From contig JACQDS010000059.1 in the NCBI GenBank assembly GCA_016200995.1, forward strand, positions 1-14,997: a DNA stretch of 14,997 nucleotides, given 5' to 3'. Below, in pieces: positions 1-7,661 of the stretch (the stretch's first letter is position 1; each line of letters begins with the position of its first letter). A program made the position numbers and the translations under genes. The notes under the pieces are model-generated. The model worked only from the letters and a program-made list of their open reading frames with translations, ran no database searches and had not been told where the DNA came from. Source of the stretch: Candidatus Azambacteria bacterium. Lineage in GTDB: Bacteria > Patescibacteriota > Minisyncoccia > GWC2-36-17 > M10-OD1-4.

Positions 1-94
1 AATATTTATCTAAAAAAATATCGCGCTTATCAACGCCACGATTATATATGTGATAAAATTCTCCTTTTGTAAATTTAATTTTTCTATTTCCCAT
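1..94 (-). CDS. REP-associated tyrosine transposase (RAYT, IS200-like), N-terminal part
   Basis: This is a partial gene that starts at the ATG at 92-94 and runs off the left edge of the window. The 31 visible residues begin MGNRKIKF and contain GEFYHIYNRG followed by VDKRDIFL. That pattern is typical of the N-terminus of Y1 (HUH) transposases of the IS200/RAYT type. Known members of the family nick single-stranded DNA with one tyrosine and act on palindromic REP sequences. The HUH motif and the catalytic tyrosine lie outside the window, so activity cannot be judged. There is no Shine-Dalgarno. A TATAAT box at 108-113 and a TTGGAG at 131-136 lie upstream, inside or beside a palindrome at 111-143. 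The family call rests on motif recognition of a short fragment. Whether it is a domesticated RAYT or a full IS200-type element cannot be decided here. Confidence 0.8.
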   Translation of the reverse strand, partial: MGNRKIKFTKGEFYHIYNRGVDKRDIFLDKY

Positions 95-107
95 TCTATT
101 GCACTAA

Positions 108-136
108 ATTATACCACTTGGAGGTGAAACCTCCAA
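108..136 (-). promoter_or_regulatory. putative promoter of the RAYT gene, overlapping the palindrome
   Basis: On the minus strand a perfect TATAAT (108-113) lies 17 bases downstream of TTGGAG (131-136). Transcription would begin about 7 nt upstream of the RAYT ATG. The -35 hexamer lies inside the palindrome arm, and the first half of TATAAT overlaps the outer edge of the other arm. This is inferred from spacing and consensus only. Confidence 0.4.
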
Positions 137-143
137 GTGGTAT
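111..143. repeat. palindrome family P, copy 1 (REP-like hairpin)
   Basis: A perfect inverted repeat of 15 bp arms (ATACCACTTGGAGGT at 111-125, complement at 129-143) closes on the loop GAA. The stop codon of comEC (144-146) abuts its right end, and the RAYT start codon lies 17 bases from its left end. It shares the core CTTGGAG/CTCCAAG with three other palindromes in the window. Neither strand has a strong U-tract after the stem, so a classical intrinsic terminator is only one reading. A REP-type element targeted by the neighbouring transposase is another. Confidence 0.85.
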
Positions 144-1520
144 TTAAAAACTAATGGAGGCGAATGGAACGCCGGCTAAAAACTCTATTGCCTTCACCTG
201 GTATGCGAGCAAAGCCCACAAAGGTACGGCAAGGATATGCGCCAAAGGCATAAAAATGAACCCTGAAAATCCGGCTAAAAACCCCAGAAGCATCACCACC
301 GGCACCAAAGGCAGAACCAAAATATTTGCCAAAGGAGATATTAAAGATATTTGGCTGAAACTATGAACCAAGATAGGCAAAACCGCAGCTTGAGCGGCAA
401 GCGTTGCCGACATTGTGTCTCTTAATTTGAAAATGTCGGGAATTTTTTTGAACTTTTCCAAAAGGTACGGATAAATGTACAAGAGACCGCAGGTCGCCAA
501 AAATGACAGCTGAAAAGAGATGTCAAAAACCAAGATCTTCGGATTAAAAACGCTCATTAAAAACGCAGCAAAGATCAGGGCATTCAAAGAGTATTGCGCC
601 CTGCCGTAGTAGCGTGACATCAAAAGCACTGAGCCCATTATGGCCGCCCGAACGACCGAAGAGGACGCGCCGGTCATCACAACAAATAAAACTATCATAA
701 ATATCGCTATCAATGCGACAATTTTTCTGTTTGAAAAGAAAAAGCCGAACATCCAAGCAAGAAAGACAACTATGATCGTCACGTTAAAGCCGGACAAGGC
801 CACGATATGCGCCGTGCCGGTTTTTATAAATGCATCATAAAGAGTTTTTGGCATCTCGGATTTTGAGCCAAAAAGCATTCCGTTCATAAAGTCTGATTCC
901 GGCGAAGGCAGGACAGACTTAATGTTTTCCTCAAAAGCGTTTTTTAATTTAAAAAGATGATATTTTAAGGCTATACCCTTGCCTTCTTCTTTAACCTCAA
1001 CATTCGGATATTGCATCAAAAAATATATGCCGTCTTTTGCCAGATAATTTTTGTAATCAAATCCGGAAAAATTTTCCGGTTTTTTCAGCTTGCCTTCCGC
1101 CAAGAGACGATCGCCATACTCGTATTCCGGATATCTGTTTACCGTTATCAAAACTTTCTCTTCATCATCTGTTTCAACAACAATCTTCTGAGTCGCATCT
1201 TTAAATTCCGGCTCGCCGGCGACAACGCCTTCAAGACTTATATTTTGACCTAAAAAAGCGTCCAGAAAAAGATCTTTTGGAACGGATCTTTGATACCAGA
1301 AAATCCCAAAATAAAAAATGGCGGAAAAGATCAAAAATAAAATAACGCTTTTCTTGCCAAAAAAAGAAAATAAAAAAACCAAAGAAACAGCAGAGAACAA
1401 AAGAAACAAAAACGGATCAAAAGAAAAAATTGAAGCATAAAAAATGCCGCCCAAAAAAGACAGCATTAAAAAAAGAAATATTTTTGATTTAGAAAGCTTT
1501 TCTGTGTTTTTAAAATCCAT
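144..1520 (-). CDS. comEC: ComEC/Rec2-family DNA uptake channel, without beta-lactamase domain
   Basis: This is a 458-residue polytopic membrane protein. Two or three hydrophobic helices (residues 13-76) precede a soluble, OB-fold-like DUF4131 region (about 85-180). The Competence domain follows, with the family's signature GTAHIVALSGFNV at 235-247 and ASSSVVRAAIMG at 285-296, then several transmembrane segments to the C-terminus. In competent bacteria ComEC carries single-stranded DNA across the inner membrane. Larger homologues end in a metallo-beta-lactamase-like domain, and this one stops directly after the membrane part. Its ATG shares one base with the TGA of the upstream secreted-protein gene (TGATG), which suggests translational coupling. 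The stop abuts palindrome copy 1. There is no Shine-Dalgarno. The family call is firm; a role in competence is inferred. Confidence 0.93.
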   Translation of the reverse strand: MDFKNTEKLSKSKIFLFLMLSFLGGIFYASIFSFDPFLFLLFSAVSLVFLFSFFGKKSVILFLIFSAIFYFGIFWYQRSVPKDLFLDAFLGQNISLEGVVAGEPEFKDATQKIVVETDDEEKVLITVNRYPEYEYGDRLLAEGKLKKPENFSGFDYKNYLAKDGIYFLMQYPNVEVKEEGKGIALKYHLFKLKNAFEENIKSVLPSPESDFMNGMLFGSKSEMPKTLYDAFIKTGTAHIVALSGFNVTIIVVFLAWMFGFFFSNRKIVALIAIFMIVLFVVMTGASSSVVRAAIMGSVLLMSRYYGRAQYSLNALIFAAFLMSVFNPKILVFDISFQLSFLATCGLLYIYPYLLEKFKKIPDIFKLRDTMSATLAAQAAVLPILVHSFSQISLISPLANILVLPLVPVVMLLGFLAGFSGFIFMPLAHILAVPLWALLAYQVKAIEFLAGVPFASISF

Positions 1521-2587
1521 CAGTAAGATAAAACACCAAGCTCAACAGGCGTATTGTTCGATTCTATCAAGTTCGTAATACCGTCGCTCCATGTGACGGA
1601 ACCCACTCCTACCGTCAGAGAGTTTCCATAGACCGCGCCTTGGGTATCAAGCGTCACCACGAAGGTTTTGTCCGAATTGCTTAAGACATTTATATCTGTA
1701 AAGTCCGCCTCTGCTATTGCCGAAGATGAGATCGTTGATGATCCATTTGGATAAACATATGTTGCAAGTAAATTTGAATTGGAAACGCTGTCTTTGTATA
1801 TATGCAAAGTCCTGCCATCCAGCGCGCTTAGTGTGCCTGATAAGCTAATGGCTATATTTTTTATAGCAGCGATATAATCTCCGGTATTAAGATCGTTGTG
1901 AATAATGAATTTTCCAATGACAGCTCCTGTGCCGGCATTGGCGAGCCCTGAAGGAGAATCAAATCTTTTTGATACTGTAATGCTTGTCTTGTATGATACC
2001 GCCGGCGTTGTTGTGGCTGTCGTGCCTTGTGTGGTCGTTGCCGTTGTCTCGGGAATAGCCGGGGTTTCTGAAGCTTTCTCCGCCTCTTTCTTTTCGTTCT
2101 CTATGTCCAAAAGATCAAGCTCCGCCTGTTCGGAATAAAAATCCTTTGAGGCTTCAGTGTGGTTCACATAATATATTGAATCCCAATCAAAACCCTCCTG
2201 TTCAAATTCTCCAGCTGTCAAATTGAGCCATCTTCTCTCGCCGGCATCGCTATTTGGAGCAGCATTAACACGAAAAACCTTTGGATTTGCCACCGAGCCG
2301 TCGGAGTTTACCTCTATGACAAGGTCAGACGATTTAAATTGGTCTCTCTCGCTTTGTGCCACCGTCTTGATATTCTCCCACTTCAAATGCCCGTAAGAAT
2401 TGAAAATGTCCGGATTTAGTATGAGCCTTTTGAATTTTTTAGCTCCAATAATCTTTACTATATAAACATCAGGATTATCGACAGTTTTTATCAGGTCGCC
2501 ATCGGCTAAATTTGCCGCTTGAGCGGATGCGGCAGAAAAAACAGCGAAACTAAAAAATAAAACCAAAAACAAATTTATTTTTCTCAT
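1520..2587 (-). CDS. secreted two-module protein of unknown function
   Basis: The 355-residue product has a clear signal peptide (residues 1-24, likely cut after AQA), so it is exported. Module 1 (about 25-155) contains VYIVKIIGAKKFKRLILNP and a second, shorter motif of similar style (KVFRVNAAPNS). It resembles a module I associate with exported CPR proteins, but I know no function for it. A charged segment (155-175) and a Thr/Ala-rich linker (about 176-197, with repeated TATTT) lead to module 2 (about 198-355). Module 2 is Ser/Thr/Gly-rich with alternating hydrophobic residues, consistent with a beta-sandwich surface domain. The gene precedes comEC with a one-base TGATG overlap, which suggests co-expression and perhaps a surface or pilus-related role in DNA uptake (inference). 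An AT-rich stretch lies upstream with no clear Shine-Dalgarno. Confidence 0.75.
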   Translation of the reverse strand: MRKINLFLVLFFSFAVFSAASAQAANLADGDLIKTVDNPDVYIVKIIGAKKFKRLILNPDIFNSYGHLKWENIKTVAQSERDQFKSSDLVIEVNSDGSVANPKVFRVNAAPNSDAGERRWLNLTAGEFEQEGFDWDSIYYVNHTEASKDFYSEQAELDLLDIENEKKEAEKASETPAIPETTATTTQGTTATTTPAVSYKTSITVSKRFDSPSGLANAGTGAVIGKFIIHNDLNTGDYIAAIKNIAISLSGTLSALDGRTLHIYKDSVSNSNLLATYVYPNGSSTISSSAIAEADFTDINVLSNSDKTFVVTLDTQGAVYGNSLTVGVGSVTWSDGITNLIESNNTPVELGVLSY

Positions 2588-2643
2588 ATAATTATAATTA
2601 GATTATTTTTTATATCTATATATTAGCATATTTTTTATATATT

Positions 2644-2742
2644 TAGAATTTTCAGATTTGAGCGCAGCGAGCTTGTACTGAATGGTACAGCGAGCAAGCC
2701 CGGAATTTTTGACGAAGAAATGCGCCAAATATGGAAATTCTA
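2644..2742. repeat. MITE-like element family M, copy A
   Basis: This 99-bp element has terminal inverted repeats of 16 bp with 14 matches: TAGAATTTTCAGATTT at 2644-2659, and TAGAATTTCCATATTT as the complement of 2727-2742. The centre has GTAC-TGAATG-GTAC (2675-2688) flanked by AGCGAGC repeats. It aligns with the element at 3911-4035, sharing GTACTGAA, GCGAGC, CCGGA, CGAAGA and TGGAAATT in the same order. Its right end supplies the TAG stop (2740-2742) of the upstream toxin gene. No target-site duplication is visible. Confidence 0.75.
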
Positions 2743-2997
2743 TCTTTTATAAACTTTTTGACGATGACCAATACTGATAACTATAATGATCAGTTTTGAT
2801 TTGTAAATTTGATATATAATTCTATAAGGCCAGACGCGCAAAGAATAGCATTTTTTATAATCGCCTTTTAATTTTTTTCCGCCATAAGGATCATCCGATA
2901 AACTCACAAGGGAAGAAATAATATTTTTATAATGCTCTTGAGGAATTTTTTTTAATTCTTTTTCTGCTTTTGGCGTTAAAACCACTTGGTGCTTCAT
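2740..2997 (-). CDS. RelE/ParE-family toxin
   Basis: This 85-residue basic protein has the RelE/ParE fold signature. The N-terminus is a strand-helix region (VVLTPKAEKELKKIPQ), followed by LKGDY, then YSLRVWPYRIIYQIY and the C-terminal IGHRQKVYKR. The family includes ribosome-dependent mRNases (RelE) and gyrase inhibitors (ParE), and the sequence does not separate the two. The length matches the family. Its ATG overlaps the antitoxin TGA by 4 nt (ATGA), the usual arrangement for antitoxin-toxin coupling. The stop codon is formed by the terminal repeat of element M copy A, so the last residues may have been altered by that insertion. No Shine-Dalgarno is seen. Confidence 0.88.
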   Translation of the reverse strand: MKHQVVLTPKAEKELKKIPQEHYKNIISSLVSLSDDPYGGKKLKGDYKKCYSLRVWPYRIIYQIYKSKLIIIVISIGHRQKVYKR

Positions 2998-3305
2998 CTG
3001 GTTTTTTTGGTTAGGATATACCCTTCTTTTTTCAAAATATCTTCTAATGTGGCGTATTTTTTATATTTACCGCTCTTAACAGCATCATTTGCCTTTTTTA
3101 TGTCGCTCTTTAAATTAGGGAAATCCTTCGCAACTTCCAAGGTTTCCATCCAAGACTCAAATTCCTCAGCGGACAAAACTACGGCTTTTGGACTTCCTTT
3201 GTCCGTTAAAGTATATCGGATGCCGACTTTTTGCACTTCATCTGCAATTTTGAAAATTTTCTTTCTTGCTTCAGATATAGATAGTGTTGTTTTGGTATCC
3301 ATCAT
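2994..3305 (-). CDS. Phd/YefM-family antitoxin
   Basis: This 103-residue protein matches the Phd/YefM antitoxin pattern. The N-terminal ISEARKKIFKIADEV is followed by YTLTDKGSPKAVVLSAEEFESW, the DNA-binding half that also dimerises. A charged C-terminal part (about 60-103) would wrap the toxin. It would neutralise the downstream RelE-like protein and repress its own promoter. The first two codons are both ATG, so the start may be 3305 or 3302. There is no Shine-Dalgarno. A well-spaced promoter lies directly upstream, with ATGTAC repeats that could be the operator. Confidence 0.88.
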   Translation of the reverse strand: MMDTKTTLSISEARKKIFKIADEVQKVGIRYTLTDKGSPKAVVLSAEEFESWMETLEVAKDFPNLKSDIKKANDAVKSGKYKKYATLEDILKKEGYILTKKTR

Positions 3306-3324
3306 TTTATATTAATAATACTAC

Positions 3325-3359
3325 ATGTACATATTAACGTACATACAAAACAAAGTCAA
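3325..3359 (-). promoter_or_regulatory. promoter and candidate operator of the Phd/RelE pair
   Basis: On the minus strand TTGACT (3354-3359) and TAATAT (3331-3336) are separated by 17 bases, a good sigma-70 match. ATGTAC occurs twice across the spacer and -10 region, the second copy as part of the palindrome ATGTACAT, which fits an antitoxin operator. The -35 touches the cobO stop codon, so the pair appears to be a separately controlled unit. Confidence 0.6.
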
Positions 3360-3878
3360 TTAAAATTCGATCCCGCGTTTTGCGCGAACGCCGGAATCAT
3401 ACGGATGCTTAATATCTTTCATCTCCGTCACCAAGTCGGCTTTTTCTATCAGCCAGACAGGCGCGTTTCTGCCTGTTAATATCATATCAGTTTCTCCTTT
3501 ATATTCATCTAAAAAGTTTTTCACCTCTTCTTCCTTTATGAGCTTAAGATCCATTGCGTTGTTTATCTCGTCCATCGCCACCAGATTGTATTCCCCGCTC
3601 AAAACAGCCTCTTTGCACATAGCCCAAGTCTTTTCTGCCGCTTCTTTGTGCTCTTCAATTTTATGCTTATCTCCCATTATCCCGACAAAACCTATTCCGC
3701 CTTTCACTAAAGAAAAATCGGGAGCGAGACGCTTGTGTGCAGTGTCCTCTCCCGATCTGAATGGCCCTTTTATAAATTGAATCATTATCGCTTTTTTACC
3801 TTCACCAACAGCGCGAAGCGCCTGCCCGAGAGCGGCTGTTGTCTTCCCTTTTCCGTTGCCGGTGTTAACTATTATCAT
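3360..3878 (-). CDS. cobO: cob(I)alamin adenosyltransferase, CobO/BtuR type
   Basis: This 172-residue enzyme transfers the 5'-deoxyadenosyl group of ATP to the cobalt of cob(I)alamin, giving adenosylcobalamin. It shows the P-loop GNGKGKTT at 7-14, a Walker B-like NLVAMDEIN at 98-106, LTGRNAP at 134-140, and the C-terminal block EMKDIKHPYDSGVRAKRGIEF, typical of the CobO/BtuR family. The length is normal, and no other cobalamin gene is present. Its upstream neighbour is the adenosylcobalamin-dependent ribonucleotide reductase, so its probable job is to activate salvaged corrinoid for that enzyme (inference). Repeat element M copy B lies in the 152 bases between the two genes. No clear promoter or Shine-Dalgarno precedes this gene, so readthrough from nrdJ is possible. 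Confidence 0.93.
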   Translation of the reverse strand: MIIVNTGNGKGKTTAALGQALRAVGEGKKAIMIQFIKGPFRSGEDTAHKRLAPDFSLVKGGIGFVGIMGDKHKIEEHKEAAEKTWAMCKEAVLSGEYNLVAMDEINNAMDLKLIKEEEVKNFLDEYKGETDMILTGRNAPVWLIEKADLVTEMKDIKHPYDSGVRAKRGIEF

Positions 3879-3910
3879 CTTAATTTAAGATTGATGATTT
3901 ATGATTGATC

Positions 3911-4035
3911 TATAATTTTCAATAATTTAGCATAGGTCGAGGCGAAAGCGAGGAGTAAAGCGAGCCGTACTGAAATGTACGGCGAGCGAGCACCGGAGCT
4001 TTCAACGAAGAGATATGCAAATTTTGGAAATTATA
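3911..4035. repeat. MITE-like element family M, copy B
   Basis: This 125-bp element has terminal inverted repeats. The left end reads TATAATTTTCAATAATTTAG and then CATA (3911-3934). The right end (4014-4035) has the complement TATAATTTCCAAAATTTGCA followed by TA, a match with two one-base indels and one mismatch. The centre forms a 7-bp hairpin, GCCGTAC (3964-3970) with GTACGGC (3977-3983), loop TGAAAT, flanked by GCGAGC repeats. The TAA stop of the ribonucleotide reductase (4031-4033) lies inside the right repeat. It aligns with the element at 2644-2742. Confidence 0.75.
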
Positions 4036-6271
4036 CTATTTCGCAGACACCGGAAACACAGGCCAGCTCCTTTGCAACGTCCGTATCATCTTCCGCTTCG
4101 TATGTGACAATCTTTGAGAAATCGATCTCTGGGAATGCCTTTGCTTTTGCTTCATATTCCTCTTTGCTTATATCCTCGTACGGCGCTAGCCTGTAAACAT
4201 GCTTCTCTCTCGGCAAAAATGACAGCCCGCCGACAATATCCCAATTTTCATGTATCCAACTCGCGACCTCTATCCATTCTTCATCGCCGACGGATATTGT
4301 TATAGAAGGATTATGCTCCGTGTAGTTTTGCTTCACCAGCTGCCAGTATTTCAATTGCTCTATGGCGGAGAGGTCGTTTTTGAAAATTGAGCCTTTTGGC
4401 GCTTTGACCGGAAATTCAAAAACATAGGTGTGCGCCTCGCCCATCATCTGTCCAACTTCCGGATGATACGGCACGCCTTGATCTTTCATCATTTTAAAAA
4501 GCGGATCGGTAGCGGATATTCTTATCCTTCTTATATAATACTGCGCATGCCTTGGATGCATTCCGGAAGATGAATCAACCGTCTGAGAAACTGTGCCGGA
4601 GGGCTTCACGCAGGTTATGCAGGTTGAAGCGTTAATGCCGAATTTCTTTGCATAATGCTGATTGGTTTTTAGCGCCTCCAGCCTCATTTTATTTAATGTC
4701 CCCGCATCTCTGACGGCTTTTGAATCCCATTGACCTGTGATGGAAACTCCGAGCAACCTCTCCTTCTCGCAATTTTTCTTCCATTCTGGAGAGATATATG
4801 GAAAATGCGTCAGGGTGGATTGGTATGTTCCGAGTATGGTTGCGAGCCTTGCTTTTCTGACCAGCGACTTCTCGTCGTCATCCGCTCTTGCGACCACCTC
4901 GGAAAGATTGCAAAACTGCCTTGACTGCAAAATAATCTCTCCGCAAGGATTGGTGCCTAAATGCGTGATGTCGCCATGAAGAGCCTTGATCCTTCTTTGC
5001 GGAAGCATTTTCGCAAGACTGCCTCTGTTGAATATCCCTCTTTCACCGGAGCCTGATTTCATCAAAGCCACCCACTCGTCCAAAAATTCCGCCGCGCCTG
5101 GCTTTGAAAGATAGACCGCTGAATTGTTTGCCATGCTTCTTTGCGGTTCATTAAGATAAAACTGGCCTTTCTTGGCGTCTCGCATCTCTTGATCGTCCAG
5201 GTCGGAAAGCGAGATCAAGGCGCTTCTTCTAACGCCTCCGGAAACCACCACCTCCCCGATCTTGCAGACGATATCATGAACATTCAAATTGGTGAGCCTT
5301 CTGCCCTGCTTTTTAAGTATCGTCTCTTTTGTGAAAATCAAAACTGCTCTCAAAGGATCGGGGCCGGATGATCTGCCGCCCATCGTCTTGAGCCTTGCGC
5401 CGGCCGGTCTGAGCTTTGAATAGTCAAATTCCATATCTTTGCCGGCAAACCAGGTTTTCATTCCAAGCACCAAAGCGTCCGACCAGCCCTCCTTGCTGTC
5501 TGCTATCACGTGAGTTGCGAGTTTCTTTCCGGTTTGCGGCTGGATCTGAGGAAGCGCCTGAACATTCCGGCTTTCAACGGAAAAGCCGACTCCAGAACCG
5601 CACATTAAGATGTACATTATATCTCCAAAATCTTGAAGCTTTGAAGGCGCGATAAAAGAACAGTTGTAAGCGCAGATGTTTGTTTTTCTCGCTGCCGGAC
5701 CGGCAAACTGCAAAAGCCTCATGGAGGGCATGACATCCTGCCTTAAAATAGCCTCTCTTAGTTCATCATACTCTTTTTTGGAAAGCTTCTTGCCGAGATT
5801 CTCTTTCATAAACGCCATATACCTGTCAACCGTCTCTATCCACGTCTCCCTTCTATTCTCTTCGTCAACCCACCTTGAATATGTCCTGTAAAAAACAAAT
5901 TCCGCAAGCTGATTTTTAAAATACCTGCCACTTTCCTGCGCAAGCTTTTTAACATGCTCCGGAACAGCCAAGCCCTGCCTTCGCAACTCCGCCCTTTTGC
6001 TTCTGTACAAAATATACGCTTTTGCGACATCGGTGTAGCCCTCAAGCATCAGCGTCGTCTCAACCAGATCCTGGATCTGCTCAACGGAAGGGATCCTGCC
6101 GGCAAATTTATCCTCCATCAAGTGCGCCACTTTTTTTGTGATCTTTGGGATAGCCTCTTTGTCAAATTTACTCAAAGATAAAAACGCTTTTGTGATGGCA
6201 TTTTCTATCTTTCTTGGATTGAACTTCTCCAGCTCGCCGCTTCTTTTTTTGATCTCTTTTATCGGAGGCAT
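4031..6271 (-). CDS. nrdJ: adenosylcobalamin-dependent (class II) ribonucleotide reductase
   Basis: This 746-residue enzyme reduces ribonucleotides to deoxyribonucleotides using a thiyl radical generated by adenosylcobalamin. An ATP-cone allosteric domain occupies about residues 1-95. The catalytic barrel carries YNCSF (C204, the first redox cysteine), NPCGEI at 441-446 (C443 as the radical cysteine, E445), FCNL (C454, the second redox cysteine), and KPSGTVSQTVDSSSGMH at 556-572. The C-terminus ends in CVSGVC (C738, C743), the CX4C pair that re-reduces the active site. The overall motif order matches the monomeric RTPR type, so triphosphates are the likely substrate. The start lies 6 bases after the ftsZ stop, linking DNA precursor supply to the division operon. 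The stop lies in repeat element M copy B. There is no well-placed Shine-Dalgarno. Confidence 0.94.
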   Translation of the reverse strand: MPPIKEIKKRSGELEKFNPRKIENAITKAFLSLSKFDKEAIPKITKKVAHLMEDKFAGRIPSVEQIQDLVETTLMLEGYTDVAKAYILYRSKRAELRRQGLAVPEHVKKLAQESGRYFKNQLAEFVFYRTYSRWVDEENRRETWIETVDRYMAFMKENLGKKLSKKEYDELREAILRQDVMPSMRLLQFAGPAARKTNICAYNCSFIAPSKLQDFGDIMYILMCGSGVGFSVESRNVQALPQIQPQTGKKLATHVIADSKEGWSDALVLGMKTWFAGKDMEFDYSKLRPAGARLKTMGGRSSGPDPLRAVLIFTKETILKKQGRRLTNLNVHDIVCKIGEVVVSGGVRRSALISLSDLDDQEMRDAKKGQFYLNEPQRSMANNSAVYLSKPGAAEFLDEWVALMKSGSGERGIFNRGSLAKMLPQRRIKALHGDITHLGTNPCGEIILQSRQFCNLSEVVARADDDEKSLVRKARLATILGTYQSTLTHFPYISPEWKKNCEKERLLGVSITGQWDSKAVRDAGTLNKMRLEALKTNQHYAKKFGINASTCITCVKPSGTVSQTVDSSSGMHPRHAQYYIRRIRISATDPLFKMMKDQGVPYHPEVGQMMGEAHTYVFEFPVKAPKGSIFKNDLSAIEQLKYWQLVKQNYTEHNPSITISVGDEEWIEVASWIHENWDIVGGLSFLPREKHVYRLAPYEDISKEEYEAKAKAFPEIDFSKIVTYEAEDDTDVAKELACVSGVCEIV

Positions 6272-6277
6272 AATACT

Positions 6278-7561
6278 TTACTTTTTTCTCCTTATGAAAG
6301 CCGGCACATCCCATTCGTCATTGGTGTCAAATATTGATTCTGCGGAAAACATCTTTCTTTTCGGCTGATCTTCTTTCTTGCCTTCTTTTTCCTCTTCTTT
6401 CGTCTCTTTTTGCTCTTGCTGTGAAAAAGTTGGAGCATTTGAAACCGGCTTTGCCCTTATAATACCCTCAATATTGCTGTGGATATTGTGCTGAGGGGCC
6501 TGCTGGCCATGCTTTGCCTCTTGAGTAAGCTTATCCTCTTCTTTGTCCATTCTCATCTCTTGAAAATTCGGCGTCTTTATGACATCCGGTTTTTTTCTAA
6601 AAACCTCATCTCCAAAACCGGTGGCGATGACCGTCACTTTTATCTCGCCTTTCTTGAGTCTTGGGTCTATGAAGGCTCCGAAAATTATTTTGGCATTTGG
6701 ATCCACGTACTCGGAGATAACTTTTGCGGCGTCGTTTATCTCCATCATTCCCATATCGGAGCCGCCGGAGACGCTGAAGAGAACACCCTTCGCTCCCTCA
6801 ATGGAAACCTCAAGCAAAGGAGAGTTGATGGCGGCTCTTGACGCCTCCACCGCCCTCTCCTCTCCGGAGGCGATGCCGATGCCCATAAGAGCGGAACCGG
6901 CATCCTGCATTATAGCCTTAATATCGGCAAAATCAACATTGATGATTCCCGGCAGTGTTATCAGATCGGAAATGCCTTGAACCGCATTTTGCAAGACATC
7001 ATCAACAAGAGCGAAAGAGCCCATTATGGATGTCTTTTTTTCTATGATATTAAAAATCCTGTCGTTTGGTATAACGACCAAAGCATCAACTTTTTCTTTT
7101 AAATTTTCCAAGCCTTCGGCCGCCAGCCTGCTTCTTTGAACGCCTTCAAAAGAAAAAGGCTTGGTGACGACTCCAACCGTCAGAGCGCCCATATTTTTTG
7201 CAATCTCGGCAACGACCGGCGAAGCTCCGGTGCCTGTGCCACCGCCCATTCCGCATGTCACAAAAACCAGATCCGCCCCCTTGAGAGCCTCTTGGATCTC
7301 ATCTCTTGATTCTTCCGCCGCTTGCCTGCCAAGATCAGGATTCATTCCGGCGCCAAGCCCTCTTGTCGCATTTTTTCCTATATGGATCTTTGTTTTTGCT
7401 CCCGAGTGATGCAGGTCTTGCGCGTCCGTATTGATGGTGATAAAATCAACGCCCTTGATCTTTGACTCCACCATTCTGCTGACAGCATTGCCTCCGCCGC
7501 CTCCGACTCCGACAACTTTTATTCTTGCAAATGTTTCTATTTCAGGTTTTACTTGGCTCAT
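6278..7561 (-). CDS. ftsZ: cell division GTPase FtsZ
   Basis: This 427-residue tubulin homologue forms the cytokinetic ring. The N-terminal [16 protein letters not shown] (15-30) and the tubulin signature [10 protein letters not shown] (107-116) bind [15 protein letters not shown] is the T7 loop that completes the GTPase site of the next subunit. A polar, charged linker (about 340-415) ends in the peptide [10 protein letters not shown], the conserved tail that binds FtsA. The gene follows ftsA by 100 bases and is followed by nrdJ after 6 bases. There is no Shine-Dalgarno near the ATG. A weak promoter candidate lies in the gap upstream. Confidence 0.98.
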   Translation of the reverse strand: MSQVKPEIETFARIKVVGVGGGGGNAVSRMVESKIKGVDFITINTDAQDLHHSGAKTKIHIGKNATRGLGAGMNPDLGRQAAEESRDEIQEALKGADLVFVTCGMGGGTGTGASPVVAEIAKNMGALTVGVVTKPFSFEGVQRSRLAAEGLENLKEKVDALVVIPNDRIFNIIEKKTSIMGSFALVDDVLQNAVQGISDLITLPGIINVDFADIKAIMQDAGSALMGIGIASGEERAVEASRAAINSPLLEVSIEGAKGVLFSVSGGSDMGMMEINDAAKVISEYVDPNAKIIFGAFIDPRLKKGEIKVTVIATGFGDEVFRKKPDVIKTPNFQEMRMDKEEDKLTQEAKHGQQAPQHNIHSNIEGIIRAKPVSNAPTFSQQEQKETKEEEKEGKKEDQPKRKMFSAESIFDTNDEWDVPAFIRRKK

Positions 7562-7598
7562 AAAATTTAAACTGTTATGTATTAATTCCTATCTAAAT

Positions 7599-7627
7599 AA
7601 TCTAATACAAATTATTGATATTTGCAA
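7599..7627 (-). promoter_or_regulatory. weak promoter candidate upstream of ftsZ
   Basis: On the minus strand TTGCAA (7622-7627) and TAGATT (7599-7604) are 17 bases apart, each matching 4 of 6 consensus positions. This would give ftsZ its own start and a leader of about 30 nt. A 5-bp hairpin (AACGC at 7634-7638 with GCGTT at 7644-7648) lies just before it, too weak to call a terminator. Confidence 0.3.
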
Positions 7628-7661
7628 ATCATTAACGCAGATGGCGTTTTAGAATTCAAAG

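Noticed and set aside
3879..4030. Cobalamin riboswitch upstream of cobO
   Set aside because: The gap is accounted for by repeat element M copy B, and I see no B12-box-like core. nrdJ has only 6 bases upstream, leaving no room for one.
7630..7650. Terminator between ftsA and ftsZ
   Set aside because: The hairpin has only 5 bp and is followed by no U-run on the minus strand.
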